A stretch of DNA of 11,435 nt from Methanoregula sp. UBA471. Lineage in GTDB: Archaea; Halobacteriota; Methanomicrobia; Methanomicrobiales; Methanospirillaceae. Position numbers and translations under genes: made by a program. The notes beneath the pieces were generated by a model. That model did not search any database and was not told the DNA's origin. It worked only from the letters and a program-made list of their open reading frames with translations. The DNA lies in assembly GCA_002495065.1 (NCBI GenBank), contig DADT01000009.1, positions 1-11,435 on the forward strand. Direction: 5' to 3'. This document shows, one piece after another, positions 5,999-11,435 of this stretch; within the stretch, counting starts at the first letter, position 1, and every line of letters starts with the position of its first letter.

Positions 5999-6184
5999 TC
6001 ATTCTGTATGCTTGAGGCCCCCGGCATCATGTCCGTTTTCATGGGAAATTATCTCATGAAATAAGCACATCTGCCATGCTGAGGCACTTTTCCGGACTGG
6101 TTCTTTTTCTTCATCACGCCAGATCACCTGTTCTCTCTTGAGCATTTCATGTTTGCGTCTTCCAAACAGATTACATTCCGTCAC
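5999..6184 (-). CDS. Possible small protein (61 aa), weakly supported
   Basis: A minus-strand frame of 61 codons runs from a GTG at 6184 to a TGA at 5999-6001. The product is rich in charged residues (REQVIWRDEEKEPVRKS in the middle) with several His, no membrane segment and no recognised motif. In its favour, the same strand has a TATA-like box (6213-6223) at the right distance for a leader of about 8 nt, and codon use resembles real genes here. Against it are the GTG start without a ribosome site, the short length and the lack of a recognisable family. It is divergent from the large surface protein gene and could also be a remnant. Confidence 0.28.
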   Translation of the reverse strand: MTECNLFGRRKHEMLKREQVIWRDEEKEPVRKSASAWQMCLFHEIISHENGHDAGGLKHTE

Positions 6185-6212
6185 GTTCTAACCGGTCCTG
6201 GCTCATTAATAC

Positions 6213-6223
6213 CTGATATATTG
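6213..6223 (-). promoter_or_regulatory. TATA-like box, minus strand
   Basis: The minus strand reads CAATATATCAG about 35 nt before the GTG at 6184. TATATT-type sequence also reads reasonably on the plus strand, so the direction is uncertain. It is the main reason to keep the 61-codon frame in view. Confidence 0.3.
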
Positions 6224-6249
6224 CATTGTCGGCAGATTTTAACAAAGCT

Positions 6250-6257
6250 TATAAAAT
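6250..6257 (+). promoter_or_regulatory. TATA box of the large surface protein gene
   Basis: TATAAAAT is a near-consensus archaeal TATA box, preceded by purine-rich AACAAAGCT. Transcription would begin near 6280, leaving a leader of about 95 nt to the preferred start at 6374. Confidence 0.55.
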
Positions 6258-6373
6258 CTGGCACTGAACGGGTAATAACCAGGGCTTGAACGACCCATCA
6301 GTACGGTTTATTGAGTAAAATTGTCCTGACTGATTCCTGCATCACCCCTGCACCTGCAAAGGGTGATGGCACT

Positions 6374-8719
6374 GTGTTTAGATCAGGAAATGGTTTTTCT
6401 GTCATGAGACGGGATTTTGCCGTCAGTCGTCATGGCACGGTCTCACGATCCTCCGGCAGATTGTGCAGATTATTGATCCTTTCCATTGTTCTCATACCCG
6501 GAATTTTTTTCACGTTCCTTGTATCACCTGCTGCGGCCATTGACTGGACAACAGAAACTGTCGACAGCACAGGCAATGTGGGATACTATACATCACTTGC
6601 TCTTGATGATGCAGGGCATGCCCGTATCAGTTATATGGACTTTACCAACTATCATCTGAAATATGCGACCGGTATTGACGGGACATGGATCGTCGAGACC
6701 CTGGATGGAAGATATGGAACTGGTGAGTACAGCTCGCTGGAACTCGATGCATCCGCGCAACCCTTCATCAGTTACTATGACTTTAATCAGGGAAATCTCT
6801 CATTTGCATCCAAAACCGGGGATGAATGGACAAAGGTAACAATAGACCGTGGGGGTGTCGGGAGGCACACGTCTCTTGCACTGGACAGTTCAGGGAATCC
6901 AAGGATCGGCTACCAGGACCTGTACAACATGAAACTGAAATATGCCGAAAGAAACAGTAGCCTCCTCTGGACCAACGTGACGGTAGACTCAGGAAACGTT
7001 GGTGCTTATGCATCTCTGGCGCTGGACAGTGCTGAGAACCCGCATATAAGCTATTATGATGGAGGGCACGGGTTCCTGAAGTACGCTTCAAGGAGCGATG
7101 GTCTGTGGTCGACTGTTGCTGTTGATACAACGGGAAATGCAGGGTATTACACCTCTATCGCACTGGATGAAACGGGAAACCCCCGTATCAGCTACTATGA
7201 CAGGCTCACCAGGGATTTGAAATTTGCATCAAAATCGGGAGGCATCTGGAAACGGGAGATTGTAGATAGTAATGGGGACGTCGGGCTCTACACATCCCTT
7301 TCGCTCGATGCCTCAGGAAATCCCCATATCAGCTACTATGACGCGACCAATGGGCACCTGAAATATGCGAAGAAGACCGGATCGGTCTGGACTACTGAAA
7401 ACGTTGACTCCGGGCTGAATGTTGGATTGTATACTTCCCTTGCACTTGATGGAACGGGAAATCCACGGATCAGCTATTATGACAGCGGGAGTGGCGACCT
7501 TAAATATGCCACCGCGATACCTCCGCTGATCCCGGACTTCACCGCATCCTCCCGGAATGGCACAGCGCCGCTTGACGTAGAGTTTTCCGATACATCCACG
7601 GGAGGATTGCCCTCCTGCTGGAACTGGTCATTTGGAGACGGTGCATGGTTTAACACAAGCTCAGCTGCAGAACGGGACCCGGCTCACGTGTATGAAAGCC
7701 CGGGAACATACAACGTGACCCTGATTATTCAGAATTTTACCATTGCCGCTACCCTGAGCAAACCGGAATACATCACCGTTGTTGCACCTCCGGCAACAAC
7801 AGTACCAACATCTTCTACGACACCGACTCCCTTTGAAACACCAACCCCGCTTCCCACACTGCCTGATCCTACACCGGAACAGACCCCAACCCTTCCTGTC
7901 ACCTCCTCGCTTACCCCTACACCCTCCCCCTCAGCAACACCGGAACCCACCTCTTCACTCACTCCTGAACCATCACCTGTTACGCCAGAGATCACCCCTT
8001 CACCAGCATCATCACCATTTCCCGATGCACAATCAGGAGGTGGGGATGACCCTCCACCCGTTGTATACCAGACTACCGTTCGATCGGATACGGGATTCCT
8101 CGGTTGCCAGACCGTAATGGTCGGTGGAGATTCGGCAATCAGCCGCGCCATGATAACCGGGCAGGACACTGAAGGTTGTATTGTCACCGCCCGTAAGGTA
8201 ACTGCCCATTCTGCCCTTGTCATGCCGCCGGAGAACAAGGTTTACCAGTATATCAATATCACCTCGGCAGGATGCCCGTTCATTTCAGGTATGCGACTCG
8301 AATTTGAAGTCCCATCATCGTATATCATAAATTACCCGTCTGCTGTCGATGATGTAAGGTTGTATCAGCTCCGGAACCAGTCCTGGGTCTGTCTGCCGAC
8401 AATTCACCAGGGAAGTAAAAATGGTTTTGCCCTTTTTCTGGGGGATAGCCCGGAATTCTCCTTATACGCCATTACCCTGCTCAACCAAACCAAAGTCCCG
8501 GCAGGTGAGGATGTATCGGCTGTTATTTCGACCACTCCGGTAATCGCAGAGGTATCCGGATATCCTGTCCTGCCGGTTATCTCCGCCACGACGCCGGAAC
8601 CTCTTGCACCAGTCACGTCCGAGTATGGATTTTCATGGACAACTTTTGCTGTCAGTATTTTCCTGATAACAGGAGTTGTTACCGGTGTGATTCTGATAAG
8701 GCATTGGTGGATACATTAA
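6374..8719 (+). CDS. Cell-surface protein: seven-repeat propeller, PKD domain, Thr/Pro stalk, C-terminal anchor
   Basis: From the GTG at 6374 the product has 781 residues. A signal segment (about 32-54, LLILSIVLIPGIFFTF core, ending SPAAA) is followed at residue 56 by seven tandem repeats of about 46 residues, with consensus NVGxYTSLALDxxGNPRISYYD then LKYA and a closing Trp. Seven copies suit a seven-bladed beta-propeller. A PKD domain (about 383-470) has the signature WNWSFGDG near 416, followed by VYESPGTYNVTL. A Thr/Pro/Ser stalk spans about 472-555. Next is a domain resembling the PGF-pre-PGF type (PPENKVYQYINIT, then DDVRLYQL and SPEFSLYAI), and finally one membrane helix (about 757-776) with a basic end. 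The protein is probably anchored outside the cell and used for adhesion or binding. The start is chosen because GGGTGAT (6361-6367) lies 6 nt before the GTG; a TTG at 6311 and an ATG at 6404 are alternatives. The ligand is unknown. Confidence 0.85.
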   Translation: MFRSGNGFSVMRRDFAVSRHGTVSRSSGRLCRLLILSIVLIPGIFFTFLVSPAAAIDWTTETVDSTGNVGYYTSLALDDAGHARISYMDFTNYHLKYATGIDGTWIVETLDGRYGTGEYSSLELDASAQPFISYYDFNQGNLSFASKTGDEWTKVTIDRGGVGRHTSLALDSSGNPRIGYQDLYNMKLKYAERNSSLLWTNVTVDSGNVGAYASLALDSAENPHISYYDGGHGFLKYASRSDGLWSTVAVDTTGNAGYYTSIALDETGNPRISYYDRLTRDLKFASKSGGIWKREIVDSNGDVGLYTSLSLDASGNPHISYYDATNGHLKYAKKTGSVWTTENVDSGLNVGLYTSLALDGTGNPRISYYDSGSGDLKYATAIPPLIPDFTASSRNGTAPLDVEFSDTSTGGLPSCWNWSFGDGAWFNTSSAAERDPAHVYESPGTYNVTLIIQNFTIAATLSKPEYITVVAPPATTVPTSSTTPTPFETPTPLPTLPDPTPEQTPTLPVTSSLTPTPSPSATPEPTSSLTPEPSPVTPEITPSPASSPFPDAQSGGGDDPPPVVYQTTVRSDTGFLGCQTVMVGGDSAISRAMITGQDTEGCIVTARKVTAHSALVMPPENKVYQYINITSAGCPFISGMRLEFEVPSSYIINYPSAVDDVRLYQLRNQSWVCLPTIHQGSKNGFALFLGDSPEFSLYAITLLNQTKVPAGEDVSAVISTTPVIAEVSGYPVLPVISATTPEPLAPVTSEYGFSWTTFAVSIFLITGVVTGVILIRHWWIH
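6539..7513 (+). repeat. Seven tandem 46-residue propeller repeats
   Basis: The coding sequence contains seven consecutive units of about 138-141 nt. Each carries a block like TSLALD, a block like GNPRISYYD, an LKYA-type strand and a Trp near the junction. Units 4-7 are most alike; unit 2 (SSLELDASAQPFISYYD) and unit 3 (RIGYQDLYNMKLKYAE) are the most diverged. This suggests later duplication of the C-terminal units. Confidence 0.8.
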
Positions 8720-8846
8720 TACAAAAAACGATTCCTTGTCGTGATGGATTCTGTTCCAGAACGGAAATGCATAGGCAACTGGTCAGGGTAAATCGAATTG
8801 AACGATCGGACGAGGTGACTTCCCCGGAATTTTTTATAGTTTTCCT
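8720..8846. other. Convergent intergenic region with T/A runs on both strands
   Basis: A T6 run at 8830-8835 can end transcription from the left gene, and an A6 run near 8725 (T6 on the minus strand) can end transcription from the right gene. The region probably acts as a two-way terminator. Short frames here are not protein-like. Confidence 0.4.
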
Positions 8847-9641
8847 TCACGTAATGAGGTCGTATACCCAGCGGCTGATGCCCGGTGCGGTGTTCCCGCA
8901 CCTTTTTTTCAGAACCAGCTCAAAACCCCGGTATACAAACTCTTTCCCAAGAGCATCTGCCTGGCCCGGGTTACAGAACGTGTAGAAATGGATCATCCCC
9001 CCCGGTTTTACCCGGGGAGAGATGACATCAAAGATCGTATCCATCCCGTAGGGTGTAGGGATAATCGCACGATCGTATGTGCCTTGCGGAAGGAGAGACG
9101 TATCAAATGCATCCCCGGAAAATCTCGTAACCAGGTTCTCAACACCATTCAGCAGGACGTTTTCCTCAAGCCATCGGCAGGCTTCAGGATTCTGATCAAT
9201 GGTGACGACAGTTGCACCCCGTGCAGCTGCCGGGATTACATAGGGTCCAACGCCGCAGAATGGTACAAGCACTCGCTCACCGGGACAGATCTGGTCGGTG
9301 ACACGCTTCCGCTCACTTGCCATCCGGGGGTTGAAAAATACGGTTCTGACATCCATCCGATAGGTAAAACCATACTCCTGATGGGCAGTAACCGTATCCG
9401 TCCCCGCAAGGATCTCGAAGTGAGCCGTACGGTTGCCACCTTCAATGCGGGAAATTTTATTCAGCACTGTCCTTATGGCCGGCCGCCGGGAGATAACAGC
9501 ATCGGCAATGACAACCCGGTACCTGGTGAGATCTTCGGGAACAGAGAGCACGGCAATATTCCCGATAACGTCAAATCGATCGGAAAGGGAGCAAAGGGCC
9601 GGTCCGGGAAGGGTATCTTTCAGCTGCTCCTTCAGGCCCAT
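8847..9641 (-). CDS. Trm5-related class I SAM-dependent methyltransferase
   Basis: The product has 264 residues. The N-terminal part has the Trm5/TYW2 layout: FDVIGNIAVLSVPEDL (23-38), VFFNPRMASERKRV (101-114, Trm5 has VYFSPRLATER), then a Rossmann-fold SAM site with CGVGP (129-133), acidic TIDQNPEA (147-154) and NVLLNGV (161-167). In Trm5 this family methylates N1 of G37 in tRNA; TYW2/Taw2 relatives transfer the aminocarboxypropyl group in wyosine synthesis. Here the Asn-Leu-Pro catalytic motif is replaced by PTPYG (195-199), and the usual Asp of motif I is a Pro (VLVPFCGVGP). The substrate or chemistry may therefore differ. The first ATG fits the family N-terminus. The gene is convergent with the surface protein gene and divergent from the pirin gene. 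Family assignment is firm; the exact reaction is not. Confidence 0.83.
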   Translation of the reverse strand: MGLKEQLKDTLPGPALCSLSDRFDVIGNIAVLSVPEDLTRYRVVIADAVISRRPAIRTVLNKISRIEGGNRTAHFEILAGTDTVTAHQEYGFTYRMDVRTVFFNPRMASERKRVTDQICPGERVLVPFCGVGPYVIPAAARGATVVTIDQNPEACRWLEENVLLNGVENLVTRFSGDAFDTSLLPQGTYDRAIIPTPYGMDTIFDVISPRVKPGGMIHFYTFCNPGQADALGKEFVYRGFELVLKKRCGNTAPGISRWVYDLIT

Positions 9642-9647
9642 GACAAC

Positions 9648-9675
9648 GTTTTATACGCCTTCTGATAAAAATAAT
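9648..9675 (-). promoter_or_regulatory. Candidate TATA elements of the methyltransferase gene
   Basis: On the minus strand ATTATTTTTATC (9664-9675) is placed to start a leaderless or near-leaderless transcript at the ATG (9641). GTATAAAAC (9647-9655) is the better TATA match but sits only about 10 nt before the ATG, so it would start transcription inside the coding region. I favour the distal element. Confidence 0.35.
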
Positions 9676-9706
9676 CATGGCTTTTCCGCGTGGCAGTTTT
9701 CCGACC

Positions 9707-9717
9707 CATATATTAAA
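9707..9717 (+). promoter_or_regulatory. TATA box of the pirin gene
   Basis: CATATATTAAA lies about 33 nt before the ATG at 9745, giving a predicted leader of only about 7 nt. There is no ribosome site in the pyrimidine-rich leader, which agrees with a near-leaderless transcript. Confidence 0.55.
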
Positions 9718-9744
9718 TAACCATCACTTCCTGTTCTCTTCTTT

Positions 9745-10602
9745 ATGACACAGGTTCGTGCAGTCGAACGTATCCTGAGAGCATATCCGACGGTTGAAGG
9801 TGCCGGCGTCCACCTGCACCGGGCATTTGGCAGCTACGAAGTTCCGCAGTTCGATCCTTTCCTGATGCTGGATGATTTCCGGGCACCGCGGCCGGAAGAT
9901 TATCTTGCCGGTTTCCCTACCCACCCGCACCGCGGAATAGAGACAGTCACCTACATGCTCAAAGGATTTGTGGAACATGCAGACAGCATGGGAAATGCCG
10001 GAATAGTAAATGCTGGTGACATCCAGTGGATGACAGCAGGGTCCGGTATAGTACATTCGGAAATGCCAAAACCGGTAAACGGACAGATGGGAGGATTTCA
10101 GCTCTGGGTCAACCTTCCCCGTTCTCACAAGATGATGGACCCCCGGTACCAGGAAATAACCCAGACGCAGATCCCGATCGTTTCCCCGAATACCGGAGTC
10201 ACGGTCCGGGTTATTGCCGGTTCGGCAGGTGGCATTACCGGTCCGGTCCGCGATATCGTCGCAGATCCGGAATATCTCGATGTGACGATGGACAGGAGCG
10301 CAGCGTTCTCCCAGCCGGTGAAGGAAGGCTACACAGCATTTGCGTATGTGATTGCCGGGGAGGGAACATTTGATACGCGGGAAGGACACCGGGTGTATAA
10401 TCGTGACCTTGTCCTGTTTGGTGACGGGTCATCGGTAACAGCTCGATCTTCTGCAAAGGGGTTCAGGTTCCTCTTCTTTTCGGGAAAACCAATCCATGAA
10501 CCGGTTGCCTGGCGGGGTCCTATCGTGATGAATACTGCTGATGAATTGCGGGTGGCGTTCAGGGAATATGCAGATGGCACATTTATCAAAACGAAAGCGT
10601 GA
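9745..10602 (+). CDS. Pirin family protein (bicupin)
   Basis: The product has 285 residues, about the size of human and bacterial pirins. The N-terminal cupin carries the metal ligands in the classic spacing: His60 and His62 in THPHRGIETVTY, and His104 and Glu106 in GSGIVHSEMP. Other pirin marks are FDPFLMLDDFRAP (36-48), GDIQWMTAG (91-99) and the LWVNLP hinge (120-125) leading to the second cupin (about 165-260, AFAYVIAGEGTF). Pirins bind Fe(II); some show quercetin 2,3-dioxygenase activity, while others bind regulators or metabolic enzymes. The true role in archaea is not known, so a quercetinase label would be misleading. A TATA box lies at 9707-9717. Its 3' end overlaps the start of the FkbM-type methyltransferase gene, so the two are very likely co-transcribed. 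Confidence 0.92.
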   Translation: MTQVRAVERILRAYPTVEGAGVHLHRAFGSYEVPQFDPFLMLDDFRAPRPEDYLAGFPTHPHRGIETVTYMLKGFVEHADSMGNAGIVNAGDIQWMTAGSGIVHSEMPKPVNGQMGGFQLWVNLPRSHKMMDPRYQEITQTQIPIVSPNTGVTVRVIAGSAGGITGPVRDIVADPEYLDVTMDRSAAFSQPVKEGYTAFAYVIAGEGTFDTREGHRVYNRDLVLFGDGSSVTARSSAKGFRFLFFSGKPIHEPVAWRGPIVMNTADELRVAFREYADGTFIKTKA

Positions 10603-11233
10603 TGATCTGACTGGACCGCGACCTGATGGTGATGAAACGAATAATCTGCCATTTTACACCTCACCAGATGACATCAGATTTGTCCTCCAGGAGACATCCT
10701 TTCGCCAGATCTTTGAAGTGCCGGAATACCGGTTCGATGACCTGACCCCCCATGACAGGGTGATCGATATCGGTGCAAATGTCGGGGCTTTTTGTATCCG
10801 TGCTTCCCGCTATTCCCCACACATTGTCGCAGTAGAACCAGTCACGGCTGATATCCTCCGGGAGAATATCCGGTTGAATAATGCTCCCGTGCAGGTCATC
10901 GAGGCAGCTCTCGGTAACGGGAAGGAGATAAAGATTAACTGGGATGATTATGAGGTTAATGCATCCTCGTTCCCGCTCAGTGAAATCATCGACATGGCAG
11001 GAGGGTGTGATTTCCTGAAATGCGATTGTGAAGGCGCAGAATGGCTGATAAATCCGCCTGATCTTGCCGGAATCCGCAGGATCGAGATGGAGCTCCATAC
11101 TCCCCCCATCAGCGGACCACCCAACTCCCTGCTTCTTGATTATATAGATCAGTACTACCATTTTACCCTTGATCGAAAGCCGGTTCATTCCGCACTGGGT
11201 GTGATGGGTATCCTTCACGCAGAACGGAAATAG
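10574..11233 (+). CDS. FkbM-type SAM-dependent methyltransferase
   Basis: From the ATG at 10574 the product has 219 residues. The SAM-binding motif is RVIDIGANVGAFCIRAS (62-78), followed by acidic VAVEPV (85-90). NIRLNN (98-103) and FLKCDCEGAEW (147-157) match the FkbM signature (xLKxDxEGxE), which defines O-methyltransferases acting on sugars, lipids and secondary metabolites. No membrane segment is present. Its target here is unknown; glycan or lipid precursors are reasonable guesses. The start is uncertain: in-frame ATGs at 10541, 10568 and 10574 all lie inside the pirin gene, which ends at 10602. 10574 is preferred because AGGGA (10561-10565) lies 8 nt upstream. The overlap suggests translational coupling with pirin. 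The C-terminus (GVMGILHAERK) is complete, with the TAG at 11231-11233. Confidence 0.82.
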   Translation: MAHLSKRKRDDLTGPRPDGDETNNLPFYTSPDDIRFVLQETSFRQIFEVPEYRFDDLTPHDRVIDIGANVGAFCIRASRYSPHIVAVEPVTADILRENIRLNNAPVQVIEAALGNGKEIKINWDDYEVNASSFPLSEIIDMAGGCDFLKCDCEGAEWLINPPDLAGIRRIEMELHTPPISGPPNSLLLDYIDQYYHFTLDRKPVHSALGVMGILHAERK

Positions 11234-11297
11234 TTGCAATACTATTACAGGAGTATCTTCACACCGGCAAAAAACGGCTTCGTAGAAAACCTCGAAA

Positions 11298-11306
11298 TAT
11301 TTTTCT
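11298..11306 (+). terminator. Possible T-rich terminator after the FkbM-type gene
   Basis: ATATTTTTC, with a T5 run about 65 nt after the stop codon, sits just before the GC-rich structured element. It is a weak match to an archaeal oligo-T terminator, and the adjoining hairpin may contribute. Confidence 0.3.
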
Positions 11307-11309
11307 TAA

Positions 11310-11376
11310 CGCCCTTTGGGGGCTACGGCATGTAATGCCTCCGCCCCGCCGCCCCCGAAGGGACGCCCCCGCGGCG
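11310..11376 (-). repeat. GC-rich structured element containing hairpin repeat copy 2
   Basis: The block 11347-11376 is the reverse complement of the repeat at 5861-5891, with one base fewer. To its left, GGCAT-GTA-ATGCC (11327-11339) forms a hairpin enclosed by GGGGC (11319-11323) and GCCCC (11343-11347). In addition, CGCCCTTTGGGGGC (11310-11323) is an imperfect inverted copy of the segment 11351-11365. The element can therefore fold in alternative ways. It lies in intergenic DNA downstream of the FkbM-type gene and may continue past the window. Confidence 0.65.
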
Positions 11377-11435
11377 GATCAGTATCTATAAGCATAGTTG
11401 TAAACACCGTACTGCCCCGCCGTGCCTCGGAGAGG

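Noticed and set aside
6539..7513. The regular repeats as a possible CRISPR-like or non-coding tandem array
   Set aside because: The units keep the reading frame and vary at third codon positions, so they are protein repeats.
7729..8238. 169-codon minus-strand frame opposite the surface protein stalk
   Set aside because: Its Gly/Val/Ser repetition is the antisense reading of the Thr/Pro stalk.
9724..10389. 221-codon minus-strand frame opposite the pirin gene
   Set aside because: Pirin on the plus strand has all its metal ligands and a promoter. The antisense product is Cys/His-rich without a recognisable pattern.
10599..10634. C/D box sRNA-like motifs: two GTGATGA boxes and a CTGA between them
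   Set aside because: There is no closing D box (CTGA) at the right distance after the second GTGATGA, no terminal stem, and the stretch is coding sequence of the FkbM-type gene; GATGAT codons explain it.

Overview
The window looks like chromosomal DNA from a euryarchaeal methanogen, most likely of the order Methanomicrobiales (Methanoregula-like). This rests on TATA-type promoters 20-40 nt before start codons, short leaders, Shine-Dalgarno matches of the GGTGAT/GGAG type, T-rich 3' ends, and gene content: a PKD/propeller surface protein with a Thr/Pro stalk, a Trm5-related methyltransferase and an archaeal chagasin-type lipoprotein. The order-level placement is inference; no marker gene is present.

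Layout. 1-224 (minus) is the start of a membrane-anchored protein, probably a molybdopterin-dependent oxidoreductase, running off the left edge. It is divergent from a secreted chagasin-family cysteine-protease inhibitor lipoprotein (440-889, plus). Three minus-strand genes follow: a two-CxxC HNH-type protein (1099-1500), a small unknown ORF (1518-1751) and a peroxiredoxin (1791-2270). Next comes a 640-residue minus-strand gene (2572-4494) that joins N-carbamoylputrescine amidohydrolase (AguB-like) and agmatine deiminase (AguA-like) in one chain. An AT-rich intergenic region leads to a plus-strand three-helix membrane protein (4849-5184) and, 261 nt later, an Xre/Cro-type regulator (5446-5670). 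About 700 nt without a secure gene follows (5671-6373), holding a GC-rich hairpin repeat and a weak minus-strand small ORF. Then come a large cell-surface protein (6374-8719, plus) with seven propeller repeats, a PKD domain, a stalk and a C-terminal membrane anchor; a convergent Trm5-like methyltransferase (8847-9641, minus); a divergent pirin (9745-10602, plus); and an overlapping FkbM-type methyltransferase (to 11233, plus). The right edge carries an inverted second copy of the GC-rich repeat, inside a larger structured element.

How the genes work together. Most are single transcription units with their own TATA box. Likely co-transcribed sets are peroxiredoxin/small ORF/HNH, membrane protein/regulator, and pirin/FkbM methyltransferase. 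The most distinctive item is the AguB-AguA fusion: it would carry agmatine to putrescine in one polypeptide, an alternative to the agmatinase route. I see no CRISPR array, transposase, tRNA, rRNA or recognisable defence cluster. Other points worth checking are the inverted pair of about 30-nt repeats and the loss of the Asn-Leu-Pro motif in the Trm5-like enzyme.
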